Part shown: piece after piece, positions 1-10,457 of the stretch | Layout: every line of letters begins with the position of its first letter | Position numbering within the stretch: position 1 is the first letter of the stretch | Source: Diphasiastrum complanatum | Lineage: Eukaryota > Streptophyta > Lycopodiopsida > Lycopodiales > Lycopodiaceae | Assembly (NCBI GenBank): GCA_029204225.1 | Contig: CM055099.1 | Span: forward strand, 63,378,142-63,442,141 | Direction of reading: 5' to 3' | Length of the DNA: 64,000 bases | Notes under the pieces: model-generated | The model's input: the letters and a program-made list of their open reading frames with translations, nothing else | What the model was told of the DNA's origin: nothing | Database searches by the model: none | Translations under genes and position numbers: made by a program

Positions 1-1040
1 TAGTCAATTCTTGAATTAGACAACAGACAAGCTCATCAATGTACCTTGTGTGCGCACTCTGGTTGATTTTCTTGGAGATGGCGTAGGCTGATATTCCTAT
101 CCTTGGTTTTTTTATTCTAAGTAGCACATTTTCTTTGGATTCAATGTAAAAAATTGTTCATTTGTTGGCATATCTAAATCTGCGACTCAAATTTTTGTGT
201 CAATGGTAGGAGGAGTTGATAGTCTGTCTGGAACTTTGCTCTTGTCTTTTAGGTCGATAAACTGATCCTCGATAAAGATGAAATTCATACTATAGAATAT
301 CTTTGATGTATTAGGATCATATAGCTTGTAGGTTTTCTCTGAAGAAGTGTAACCAATAAGGAGAGATTTGAGACTATGGAAGTCCAATTTGTTTTGGTCT
401 CCTTCAGGATTTGCAGATAGGCGATACATCTGAACACTCTAAGATTTTTCCCTAATGGTTTGAATCTTGTCCAAACTTCATGATGTATTTTATCTAAGAG
501 GTCTTTATTCGATCATCTATTTTGAATGTAAGTTGTAGTGGAAACAACTTCAGCCCAAAAGAGCTTAGGTAGTGATGCATGAGCAAGCTTAGCTTATTCG
601 ACTAAGGTTTGGTTCATCTTTTCAACTAGCCCATTAGATTGAGATGAATAAGGAGTGATGAACTACTGATCAATGCATTGGCTTATGCAATACTCTTTAA
701 ATTCGGTTAAGATATACTCTTCACTATTGTTTGACCTCGTTGCTTTGATTCATTTGTTAGTTTCTTTTTTTGCACGCTCCTTGAATTTTTTGAAGAGGTT
801 AAATGCCTCTGATTTATGCTTGATAGAACATACAAGTATTCCTTTAGAGTATTCATCAATAAAGCTAAGAAAAGATCTGGCACCTACTAATGATAAGGTT
901 TGCATTGGGCCACATATGTCTGTATGTATAATATTTAACAAACTTCTAGCTACATGTTGGTGATTTGATCTAAATGGATTCCTAGTTTGCTTTTTGATAA
1001 TGCAATTCTAGCAGACAAGGAGTTTGACTTTCCTATCTGG
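1..1040 (-). pseudogene. Copia integrase remnant
   Basis: Broken reverse-strand Copia polyprotein. Read from high to low coordinate it gives a degenerate CxxC pre-integrase motif (near 1010), the start of the integrase core with HTDICGP (about 920, first catalytic Asp), then in other frames a GLVEKMNQT / LPKLFWAEV block (about 500-640) that matches the Glu-bearing and post-core part of Copia integrases, and a GYTSSEKTYKLYDP block (about 300-350) typical of the integrase C-terminal end. Frameshifts and stops separate the pieces, so no protein is expected. It runs off the left edge; RT would lie outside the window. Confidence 0.8.
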
Positions 1041-1090
1041 ATAGTTAAGATCAAGTACAATAGATAGTTAGAATAAAAGTAGAACTACTA

Positions 1091-1350
1091 TGTTACTGTA
1101 TTGTGGGTCCAACTAGTGGATTAGGACTAGTTGGCTTCACCACAAGGCAAGTCGATGAGACACGCATCCCGCCAACGGCCATCCGATCCATGCATGGGTT
1201 GCCATAAAGAAAGATATATTTACAGCGTACTTAGTTTTTAAAAATATAGTTGTTATGAGAGCTTGTGGTGGAGAGTGCTTTTTTGAGTACATTATTGTGT
1301 TGCATGATCTGTGATCTTGTTTCAAACAAATTTTAACTTGGTATCATAGC
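1091..1350 (+). repeat. Possible LTR end with primer-binding site
   Basis: TGGTATCATAGC at 1339-1350 is one base off the usual plant Met-tRNA primer-binding site TGGTATCAGAGC and follows TTTTAAC, as after a 5' LTR. A TGTTACTG at 1091 could be the LTR start. No matching second LTR or coding region follows, so this would be an orphan 5' end. The start is a guess. Confidence 0.35.
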
Positions 1351-1672
1351 TGTTCTTGAGTGTGTGTAGCCATTGAAGAGAGCTTCGAAAAAAATGGTTC
1401 TTCGAAAAGTTCAAGGTTTACAACAGTCAGAAAGCAGATAGTCACTGTTTCGAGCATATGGAAGCTTGGCAAGCTCAGTACATAGCATCAGAAGACAATG
1501 ATTAAAAACCGAGAATTTTGCAGCTGGTTGGTTGAATAAACCAGAGGTTACAATTTTCTCACATAATTTGCAATATCTTCACTGTCTATGCTCCATTTTG
1601 GACGTCATAAAGATATGAAGGAAGCTCTTCAAAGCTATTAGTTAGCCATGGAGAGACTTGGAGGAAAGAATT
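1351..1672. other. Non-coding, nothing recognised
   Basis: No reading frame or repeat was recognised here. It could be the untranslated leader of the orphan LTR on its left. Confidence 0.4.
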
Positions 1673-1723
1673 TGATGAATTTCACACGTGTGGACTGTCC
1701 ACTACATGTACTTGTGATCTCCT
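1673..1723 (-). repeat. Left part of older LTR split by insertion
   Basis: These 51 bases repeat the outer end of the adjacent LTR (TGATGAATTTCACACGTGTG against TGTTGAATTTCACACGTGTG) and stop at CTCCT, which recurs at 6805-6809. The sequence resumes at 6810 exactly where the LTR consensus continues (AAGGTGTGTAGATGC). It is the first piece of an LTR interrupted by the element at 1724-6804. Confidence 0.9.
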
Positions 1724-2543
1724 TGTTGAATTTCACACGTGTGGATTGTCCACTACATGTACTTGTGATCTCCTAAGGTGTGTAGATGCACCAAGATCAA
1801 GACTAGATTGAGATTCAAGATCTATCTTTGATTCTATGTCAAAAACACACTACTACATGCATTCAATCACTTCCAACTCTCACTCACACATGTGGGAAGT
1901 GTTCCAAAAGTATTTTAAGTAAAAACAAGCTGCTCTCCTCAGGTAGAGAGAGAAAAACCATCATGAGCTCTCGGGTAGAGAGAGAAAGCTAGAAATTCAA
2001 TGACACTCAAAATCCACTCAATCTCAAAATCAATTAGATCCAAAAGGAGGAGTACAATGATACTAATAGATTCATGAGCTACCTTTATGCTTAACTATGA
2101 TTGGATCACACTTTGCCACCTCTTAATCCTATTGGACCATTGATCCATGCACCTCTAAATTCTATTGGACTATATTCAAGCACACCTCAATTTTCTATTG
2201 GACCTCACAAGGTTCCACCTCTAAATCCTATTGGACCTCTTAAGCTTCATCAAACAAAAGCATGACACTTGTCTACACTCTAATTGGCACAAGTTTGGCT
2301 CTATTTTGGCTCAATACTGGCATTACAAGTGGAAATGGATAATTTGCCATCTATGCCAAATTTGACCCTATCAACATCCTACACCTAAATGCTTGACTAT
2401 GAAATTCTATGAGACCCCTATATCAAACGTTTTGATTTACTTTACAATTCTCCACACGTGGGAACATCCTCCACACATGTGAGATTCACTTACAAACTTC
2501 TATCATAAAAAATACCAAGCTAGATTTTTGCCAATTTCTCACA
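1724..2543 (-). repeat. 3' LTR of nested Copia element
   Basis: 820 bases matching 5985-6804 with about seven substitutions. It contains repeated CACACGTGTG-type palindromes and two GGGTAGAGAGAGAAA motifs. It is the 3' copy because the element reads on the minus strand and the purine tract sits on its high-coordinate side. Confidence 0.93.
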
Positions 2544-3250
2544 CTCCTCCTCAAAAAATAGCTTGGAAAGGTACTAGATCACTTGAGAAGTTTGTAAATC
2601 TTTTTGAGTGGATCCTTTGGTATGCATAAGAAGTGAAGATCAGCCAAGGGATCCATCATAGCAGCACCCTCACCATATCCATGATAAGATCTCTTTGGTA
2701 GAGATCTCTTGCCAATGCCTTTGAAGAGTGCTCCACCAATATGCCACTATTATCATGGGCTTCCTCCATGCTTGATGATGATCTTTGCCTTGAAAGTTCC
2801 ACTTGCATGATGGATGCACCATAAATAGAGAAATCTGAGGCTTCCAAGCCTCATAAGGATCATGGAGATCAAGATCATAAGATGTGAAACAATGATGATT
2901 ATCAAGATTATGCTTTCTAGCTTGACTAGTCCACATACAATGAACTATATCCATGATGGATCTAATCTTGATATCAAAGACTATCTTGATCTTTTTTAGG
3001 CTAGTTACTCTCTCAAGGATGTAAGTGTCCACTTTGGATGCTTCACTTAATCTCAAGAGGAGTTTACAATTTGCCTCAAAACATGTGAAAACATGATTTT
3101 CAAAAAAGTGAGTACCAAGCTCAATCGTGATCTTACTAGAACCAAGAGCATACTTTTGACATTACAATATCTTGCTTTCAAAAAGTATTGGAAACACATC
3201 TAAGTCAATAATGACAAGAAACATGTCCATACCATAAGCATCATACAAAA
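2544..3250 (-). other. Purine tract and 3' non-coding part of nested Copia
   Basis: On the minus strand TTTTTTGAGGAGGAG runs straight into the 3' LTR, a classic polypurine tract. The remaining ~690 bases have only short frames without recognisable RT or RNase H motifs. In a full element this is where those domains would be, so they appear deleted or replaced. Confidence 0.6.
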
Positions 3251-5242
3251 CTAGTATAGCTTTTCTTGAACTTTGAGATCCAAAAAATTCAATGAAGCAA
3301 GATAGCATTTCAAGCAAAGGAAGAGAAGCATATGTGAATGTGTTGTAGTAGATACAACATGACAGATGCCCCTCTTTGCCATGTAAGGTAAGCCATAAAG
3401 ACTCGGCCATGCATCTTGAAGATCTTCTTGAATCATATGAAGAAGAAACTCTTCCTCACACATTGGCCCCATCATAACTTGAATACCTTCAAAAAGGATA
3501 ACTTGTGATGCTTCTTGAGAAGCCTTGATCTCGGCCACTTCCAAGATTGAATCTTCATGCAATATGACATCTCTATTCACCATCACATTTGAAATAGAGA
3601 GTGTAAAGACACTAAAGGCCTCCTTGATGGATGAGTATCCAATCATGATCCATGAGCTTGGATCATCCTTCCTTCTTGTTTCCAAGGGAATATGTGCAAA
3701 GCAAGCACTACCAAGTTCACTAAGGTGATCAACCTTAGGCTTCATCTTGAATAAAACTTCATATGGTGCTATTCCTTCAAGAGCTCCAATACTCCTCAAA
3801 GCTTTGATCTTCAATGAGAATTTCTTCTCAACATATGCTTTGAATAATAAGGAATAATCATACACCATAATACTTGAAGAGAGAAGATATGTGCATCTTG
3901 TGTAATCCTCCTCCTTTGAAATATTGGAAATATAAGAAACATCAAGAGAGTTTGCACTCTCACTTGGATCCAATTTGTAGATGCCTTCAAATCTTGATCC
4001 ATATGCAAGGATCTCACCATCCTTCTTAATCACACAATTGTCAATATTGAAATTGACATCAAAGCCACTATCAAGAAGTTGGCCAACACTTAAGATGTTC
4101 TTTGTAAGCTTTGGGACAAAAAGAACATTGTTGAGAAAGAGATCTTTAGAAGATACAAGCTTCAAGGGAATAATCCCTACTCCTTCAATGTTGCACTCAT
4201 GCTTACTTGCAAAGTATATGGTCTTCTTGACTCCATCATAAGGCATAATAGATGAAAAAAAGTGCTTGGAGCCACACATATGTGAAGATGCTCCACTATC
4301 AATATACCATGAGTCATCCTTGTTGAAGGTGGAAGAGGAGAAGCTTGATGCCATAAGAGAGCCTTCTCCATCACTTGCAATATAGTCTTCTTTCTCATTG
4401 GTGATGTTGGCTTGATTGAGTTGATTCTTCTTCTTGAAGCAATTGGTGGCATAATGGCCTTTCTTGCCACAATAAAAGCACTTGATCATCTTCTTCTTGA
4501 GATTTGAATTAGAAGCATGAGAGGTATCCTCCTCCTCTCCATCTTGGTATTTAGCTTTGTCATTAGAGAAGTGATGGTGTTGCTTCTTACTCCTCTCTTT
4601 GTGCTTGGCAAATAGAACTTTGCCATCATCATGATTGAGTGATAGCTTGTCCATCCTCAAGAGTTTGTACTCTTGTCTTGATTCTTCAGAAATAAGCACA
4701 CTTTGAAGGGCCTCCAAACCTGGTAGCTCCTCCTTAATAGCATAGGATTGGACAAGGTTGTCATATTCATCTCTCAAGCCATTGAGAATGACTTGGACTA
4801 GCTCACTTTGATTGATTGAGTCACCAATACATGCAAGCTCCCTATGAATATCCTTGACTCTCAAAACATAATTAGATGCACTCTCATCACTCTTTTGACT
4901 ACTTTGGAATATTTGATTTCTAAGAGTGAGGAGCCTAGAGGTGTTCTTAGCCTCATAGATGGACTTAAGACAATCCCAAGCTTCCTTTGATGTAGAACAA
5001 TCACCAATCTCCCTCAATATCTCATTAGAGACATTCATCTTAATGTAGTGGAGAGCCATCCTGGCTCTCTTCTTGTATTTTTGTACTTCTTGAAGGACTT
5101 GAGGCTCCTCCTCAATCCCAAGTACAATGTCCATCACATCTTGGAGTATCAAGATGGACTCCATCCTCAACTTCCATATTGAATAATTGGAAGTAGACAA
5201 TCTCTCACTTGGTTGCAACAAGTATGAACTCATTGAAGTCAT
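3251..5242 (-). CDS. Copia Gag-protease with integrase remnant, 663 aa
   Basis: Single open frame. Residues ~1-230 are a Copia-type Gag (UBN2-like; NYSIWKLRMES near the start). A CCHC zinc knuckle CFYCGKKGHYATNC lies near residue 255. The aspartic protease active site DSGASSHM is near residue 316 and is followed by the usual NVLFVPKLTKNILSVGQL block. After about residue 450 a short integrase piece (LLFKAYVEKKFS) is joined to the post-core region (APYEVLFKMKPKVDHLSELG); the catalytic DDE core between them is missing, yet the frame stays open. Gag would package RNA and protease would mature the particle in the cytoplasm. It lacks RT. An open 663-codon frame in an element with near-identical LTRs suggests recent function, possibly as a Gag-only partner; expression is not shown. 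Confidence 0.85.
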   Translation of the reverse strand: MTSMSSYLLQPSERLSTSNYSIWKLRMESILILQDVMDIVLGIEEEPQVLQEVQKYKKRARMALHYIKMNVSNEILREIGDCSTSKEAWDCLKSIYEAKNTSRLLTLRNQIFQSSQKSDESASNYVLRVKDIHRELACIGDSINQSELVQVILNGLRDEYDNLVQSYAIKEELPGLEALQSVLISEESRQEYKLLRMDKLSLNHDDGKVLFAKHKERSKKQHHHFSNDKAKYQDGEEEDTSHASNSNLKKKMIKCFYCGKKGHYATNCFKKKNQLNQANITNEKEDYIASDGEGSLMASSFSSSTFNKDDSWYIDSGASSHMCGSKHFFSSIMPYDGVKKTIYFASKHECNIEGVGIIPLKLVSSKDLFLNNVLFVPKLTKNILSVGQLLDSGFDVNFNIDNCVIKKDGEILAYGSRFEGIYKLDPSESANSLDVSYISNISKEEDYTRCTYLLSSSIMVYDYSLLFKAYVEKKFSLKIKALRSIGALEGIAPYEVLFKMKPKVDHLSELGSACFAHIPLETRRKDDPSSWIMIGYSSIKEAFSVFTLSISNVMVNRDVILHEDSILEVAEIKASQEASQVILFEGIQVMMGPMCEEEFLLHMIQEDLQDAWPSLYGLPYMAKRGICHVVSTTTHSHMLLFLCLKCYLASLNFLDLKVQEKLY

Positions 5243-5970
5243 GTAAAGTGGAGATAAATAAAAGTGATGAACAAAAAATGTTGCTTCTCTCTCACTATAG
5301 GATCCAATAATGGTGTGCTACCATCTCCTATGCAAGATCTTGCAACAAACTGTGAGATGATTCTCACTAGCTATCTCAATCTCTCCAAAACTAGATCTAC
5401 TTCACATCAAATGATGGAGTATGGGCAAAGTTAGGATCAAACACTCTTAGCACGTGTGAAATACACTAAGAAACCAAATTTGACTCAAATACAATGATAT
5501 TGCATGAAACAAAATGGCTAAGATCTCAAAACAGTGCCTAGATCACATATAGATGAGATTGGTAAGCATTCAACTGTGATTTTGGATCAAACAAGCAATC
5601 TTTTGACCAAACCAAATGTGTCCACCCAGGTCTAGGTGCCCTAACTAACCCTCTTCAAAAGCCTATAACTTTTGATTGGCTCAACCAAATGGAATGAAAC
5701 TGATTGCATCAGAAACTAGACAAAAATAGCTTCAAAACAAGCTATCTAGCAAGATTTTTGGATCAAACATGAAAGAGAACTCCCAAACTGAAATTGGATG
5801 TTCCTCACACGTGTCTGAGCACCTGATTCCGTACAGTACCAGGTCAGACCCAATCAATGTCCTTTTGATCTCTTTTGATCCAAAATTGAACAAGATAGCT
5901 AGGAAAATGGGCCTTGACAATTTCTAGCTCAAGATTGATGAATGGATCAAAATGCATGGTAACCTTAGTT
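5243..5970 (-). other. Untranslated leader of nested Copia element
   Basis: About 730 bases between the primer-binding site and the Gag start. No coding frame was recognised. One short CACACGTGTCTGAG motif (near 5805) echoes LTR motifs. Confidence 0.6.
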
Positions 5971-5984
5971 AGGCTCTGATACCA
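5971..5984 (-). other. Primer-binding site
   Basis: The minus strand reads TGGTATCAGAGCCT directly next to the LTR end, complementary to the 3' end of plant initiator Met-tRNA, the usual primer for Copia reverse transcription. Confidence 0.9.
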
Positions 5985-6804
5985 TGTTGAATTTCACACG
6001 TGTGGATTGTCCACTACATGTACTTGTGATCTCCTAAGGTGTGTAGATGCACCAAGATCAAGACTAGATTGAGATTCAAGATCTATCTTTGATTCTATGG
6101 CAAAAACACACTACTACATGCATTCAATCACTTCCAACTCTCACTCACACGTGTGGGAAGTGTTCCAAAATTATTCTAAGTAAAAGCAAGCTGCTCTCCT
6201 CGGGTAGAGAGAGAAAAACCATCATGAGCTCTCGGGTAGAGAGAGAAAGCTAGAAATTCAATGACACTCAAAATCCACTCAATCTCAAAATCAATTAGAT
6301 CCAAAAGGAGGAGTACAATGATACTAATAGATTCATGAGCTACCTTTATGCTTAACTATGATTGGATCACACTTTGCCACCTCTTAATCCTATTGGACCA
6401 TTGATCCATGCACCTCTAAATTCTATTGGACTATATTCAAGCACACCTCAATTTTCTATTGGACCTCACAAGGTTCCACCTCTAAATCCTATTGGACCTC
6501 TTAAGCTTCATCAAACAAAAGCATGACACTTGTCTACACTCTAATTGGCACAAGTTTGGCTCTATTTTGGCTCAATACTGGCATTACAAGTGGAAATGGA
6601 TAATTTGCCATCTATGCCAAATTTGACCCTATCAACATCCTACACCTAAATGCTTGACTATGAAATTCTATGAGACCCCTATATCAAACATTTTGATTTA
6701 CTTTACAATTCTCCACACGTGGGAACATCCTCCACACATGTGAGATTCACTTACAAACTTCTATCATAAAAAATACCAAGCTAGATTTTTGCCAATTTCT
6801 CACA
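5985..6804 (-). repeat. 5' LTR of nested Copia element
   Basis: 820-base LTR, about seven substitutions from the 3' copy at 1724-2543. It should carry the element's promoter. Outer border ...TTTCTCACA is followed by the target duplication CTCCT. Confidence 0.93.
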
Positions 6805-6809
6805 CTCCT

Positions 6810-7013
6810 AAGGTGTGTAGATGCACCAAGATCAAGACTAGATTGAGATTCAAAATCTATCTTTGAATCTATGGCAAAAACACACTACTACATGCATTCA
6901 ATCACCTATAACTCTCACTCACACGTGTGGGAAGTATTCAAAAAATAATCTAAGTAAAAACAAGTTGCTCTCCTCGGGTAGAGAGAGAAAAAGCATCATG
7001 AGCTCTCGGGTAG
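6810..7013 (-). repeat. Right part of older split LTR, truncated
   Basis: Continues the LTR sequence broken at 1723 (from AAGGTGTGTAGATGC through CTCGGGTAGAGAG), more diverged than the nested copies. It stops abruptly after GGGTAGAGAG at about 7013 and joins RT-coding sequence, so roughly three quarters of this LTR and the RNase H region of its element are deleted. Confidence 0.85.
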
Positions 7014-8070
7014 AGAGTCCAATGATGGATCTTAGGATCTTGCATAAATTGACTCAATTTGTGCACACAAAAACTTAGATCGGGCCTAGTAATTGTAAGC
7101 CAAATCAAGGAGCCTACAAGACTCCTAAAAAGTGTGATGTCCTCAAAGGTTCTTTCATCACCTTTATTAGGATCTTTTACAATTTGCTCCATTGGAGTAT
7201 CTATGCTCTTAGAATTTTCCATATGGAATTTTTTCAACATAGATTGAGCATATCTAGATTGGCATATAAAGACATGATTTTCATAAAAATCAATTTCTAG
7301 GCCTAGGATGTAATGCATCTCTCCTAGATCTTGCATTTTAAACTCACATCCAAGTGCTAGCTTGGTTTCATCAGCTAGCTTGATACAACTTCCACAAAGA
7401 ATAATGTCATCAACATAAATTAGAAGAATGACAATATTGCTATCAACAAACTTTAGATACGTGGAAGGATCATAGTCACTAAGAGTAAATCCTAGTGAAA
7501 TAAGAAAAGAGTTAAGTCTTGAATACCATGATCTTGGTGCTTGCTCGAGTCCATAAAGACTTTTGAAGAGCAAGCACACTTTGGACTCATCCTTGATGAA
7601 TCCTTGAGGTTGTTCCATATAGATCTCCTCCTCAAGATAACCATTTAGAAAAGCATTGGATACATCTAATTGGAACACCTTCCACTTGAAAAAACAAGCA
7701 AGAGAAATAAGAATTCTTATTGTCACCATCTTTGCAACGGGTGCAAAGGTCTCCTCATAATCAAGACCATGGATTTGAGCAAATCCTTTGGCACATAATC
7801 TTGCTTTATGCTTGTTGATGGTGCCATCATGATTGAACTTGATCCGAAATACCCACTTGTAACCAATCACATGCTTGTTGGATGGAGGATCAACAAGCTC
7901 CCAAGTATTGTTGGTGATCAATGCATCATACTCTTGCTTCATGGCATCATACCACTCCTTGGTATTGAGTGCCTTTTGTACATTCTTTGACTCTTCATGA
8001 GAGACATAAAAAACATAATTAGTGGAATCAAGATCCACTTGTTTGCCTTTGTCATCATATTCTTGGATCT
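7014..8070 (-). pseudogene. Copia reverse transcriptase of outer element
   Basis: Open minus-strand frame (longest start at 8038, upstream codons to about 8070) that covers almost the whole Copia RT: NNTWELVDPP, KWVFRIKFNHDG, KARLCAKGFAQ, FQLDVSNAFLNG, LYGLEQAPRSWY, the catalytic YVDDIIL and GSLIWLTITRPDLSF. It ends at FMQDPKIHHW, where the next ~20 codons are antisense LTR (below 7014), so RNase H is gone. It belongs to the same family as the + copy at 8740-9620. RT activity motifs look intact but the element is dead by truncation at both ends. Confidence 0.88.
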
Positions 8071-8074
8071 ATAT

Positions 8075-10221
8075 GCTATCTTATAAAGCCATGGTTGATG
8101 ATGTTTTCCTTACTTTCAAAGCTTATGTAGAAAAGCAGTTTACTTTCAAGTTGAAACCTTTGAGATGTGGTAGTGGAGGTGAATACACCTCCAATAAGTT
8201 TAAAGACTTTTGTGAGAGAGAGGGAATACAAAGAGAATTTTCTTGTTCATATACTCCTCAGCAAAATGGAGTTGCTGAGAGAAAAAATAGAACTTTGTGT
8301 GAATGTGCAAAAGCCATTAGGCTAGAAGCTTCTCTACCTAAATGCTAAAGAAATTTTTGTAGGATATGCATCTACTAAAAAAGCATACAAAGTATATCTT
8401 CCCTCTACTGGCAAGAATGTTGTAAGTAGATATGTGATCTTTCATGAAGATCATAAGTTTAACTTGGATGAAGCATAGATCAAGGAGTCTCATGCAAAAT
8501 CTACAATCATCAATCTTGATGCTGCTCAAGAAATGGTGAGGCCGAGGGTTGATGAGGAGCAACTTCAAGCACCTACACCAAGAAGATCTACAAGAGAGAG
8601 ATCTGAGTCAAGAAGGCTCACATATGATGAGGAAGGAAGGCAAGTGGAAGGTGAAACTTCCTATCATGCACTTTTTATATCAGATGAAGAACCTAAGGAT
8701 GTCCAAGCCTACACTTCAATCCGAGAAGTGGGTTGAAGCAATGACCCAAGAGTTTGAAGCCTTGATGTCAAACAACACATGGGAGCTTGTGGAGCCACCA
8801 AACAACATGCATGTGATTGGATGTAAGTGGGTTTTCAGAATCAAGTATAATAATGATGGATCTATCAACAAATATAAAGCAAAACTTTATGCTAAAGGCT
8901 ACTCACAAATCAAAGGTCTTGACTATGAAGACACCTTTGCACCAGTTGCAAAAATGGTAACAATCAGAATACTCATATCTCTTGCATGTTTTCACAATTG
9001 GAGAATGTTTCAGCTTGATGTTTCTAATGCCTTTCTCAATGTTTACCTTGAGGAGAAGATTTACATGGAGCAACCTCCTGGTTTTGTGAAAGAAGGTGAA
9101 GAATCAAAAGTTTGTCTTTTGTTCAAAAGTCTCTATGGACTAAAACAAGCACCAAGGTCTTGGTATGCAAGGCTCAACTCCTATCTCATATCACTCGATT
9201 TTGTTTCAGTGAATATGACCCCTCTTTGTATATTAAGTTTGTAGATAACTTTGTAATTATTCTTCTCATCTATGTAGATGATATCATTCTTTGTGGAAAT
9301 AATGAGAAGCTAGTTGAAGAAACTAAGGATGCACTTGGTAGTGAATTTAAGATGCAGGACTTAGGAGTTCTTCACTATATTTTAGGCCTTGAAATTGACT
9401 TTTGGATATGCACTTTCCATGCTCAAGAAATTCCAAATGGAAAACTGTAAAGGCATAGATACACCAATGGAGCACATTGTAAAAGTTCCTATGAAAGATG
9501 ATGAAAAATCCTTTGTGGACATCACTCTTTATAGGAGTCTTATTGGCTCACTTATATGGTTAACTGTGACTAGGCCTGATCTAAGCTTTAGTGTGCATAA
9601 GCTAAGTCAACACATGTAGGATCCAAAGATATATCATTGGAAGTTGACTAAAAGAATCTTGAGGTATATATCTTATCTACCTTAGATTATGGATTATTCT
9701 ACAAAGGAAAAGATTTGACTTTGGTTGCTTTTTTAGATTCAAATTTTGCAGGAGACAGATTGGATAGAAAATCCACAAGTGCTTATACAATCTCTAGGAG
9801 GGAATCTAGTTTCTTGGCAATCAAAGAAGCAAGCAACTATATCCTTATCATCTTGTGAAGCTGAATACAAATCTCTTACAACCACAATAAAGGAGGTTTT
9901 ATGGATCAAAAGGCTACTTTTGGAGCTAAAGTGTTATGCAGATGAAGACCTTTCAATAATCAAGAATGATAACATCTCGGCTCAGGCTCTTGAAAACGAT
10001 CTTGTATTCCATGCAAGGAGCAAACACATCGAGGTAGCTCATCATTTTGTAAGAGAAAAAGTCATTGGGAGAGAGATCTTATTGGAGCATGTTGGATTTT
10101 CAAATTGTGTTGCAGATCTTCTCACCAAGCCATTACTCAATAATGTCTTTATCAAGATGAGGTCTAATCTTGGCCTAATTTCAAAGTCTATGTTGGATAG
10201 GAACATATACTTAAGGAGGAG
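8075..10221 (+). pseudogene. Decayed Copia element A: integrase, RT, RNase H
   Basis: Plus-strand Copia remains in several frames. 8080-8345 is the middle of integrase; the second catalytic motif reads RCGSGGEY instead of SDNGGEY, so the Asp is lost, while [10 protein letters not shown] keeps the Glu. A deletion near 8345 joins to GYASTKKAYKVY. 8740-9620 is RT (NTWELVEPPNN, FQLDVSNAFLN, YVDDIILCGN), with frameshifts near 8735 and 9205 and a small deletion near 9400. 9746-10215 is RNase H (SSCEAEYKSL, HARSKHIEVAHHFVREKV, LTKPL). A purine tract AAGGAGGAG ends at 10221. Gag, protease and the 5' LTR are absent. Head-to-head with the related RT on its left. Confidence 0.88.
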
Positions 10222-10457
10222 TGTGAAGATTAGTAAAATAATATCTTCCTATCTCGAGTTTTGGGGCCATCCCTATGTTATTTCCATTGTAAACTTTATT
10301 TGTACATAAAGGTATGTGAATTGAGCACATAACCTTCTAGAATAGGTCGAGTTTGACTTAGGTAGATTCAAATTTGATGTCATGCAAAAGTTTAGATAGC
10401 ATGCAATGTCATTCAGTGTGCATGCAAGCCACATGCAATCAGTGCATGCAACAACTG
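10222..10457 (+). repeat. Start of 3' LTR of Copia A (interrupted)
   Basis: Begins TGTGAAGATTAG directly after the purine tract. It breaks off where the next Copia LTR starts at 10458; a candidate continuation is at 15627-16085. Confidence 0.5.

Larger units (their letters stand above)
1724..6804 (-). mobile_element. Young non-autonomous Copia LTR retrotransposon
   Basis: Complete by structure: two 820-bp LTRs (1724-2543 and 5985-6804) with TG...CA ends on the plus strand, a 5-bp target duplication CTCCT (1719-1723 and 6805-6809), a primer-binding site next to the 5' LTR (5971-5984) and a purine tract next to the 3' LTR (2544-2559). By eye the LTRs differ at about seven positions, so insertion is recent. 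The interior carries only one long reading frame: gag, zinc knuckle, protease and a shredded integrase remnant. No reverse transcriptase or RNase H was found, so it would need enzymes from a relative; the outer element at 7014-8070 is one such relative, though itself broken. Confidence 0.93.
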
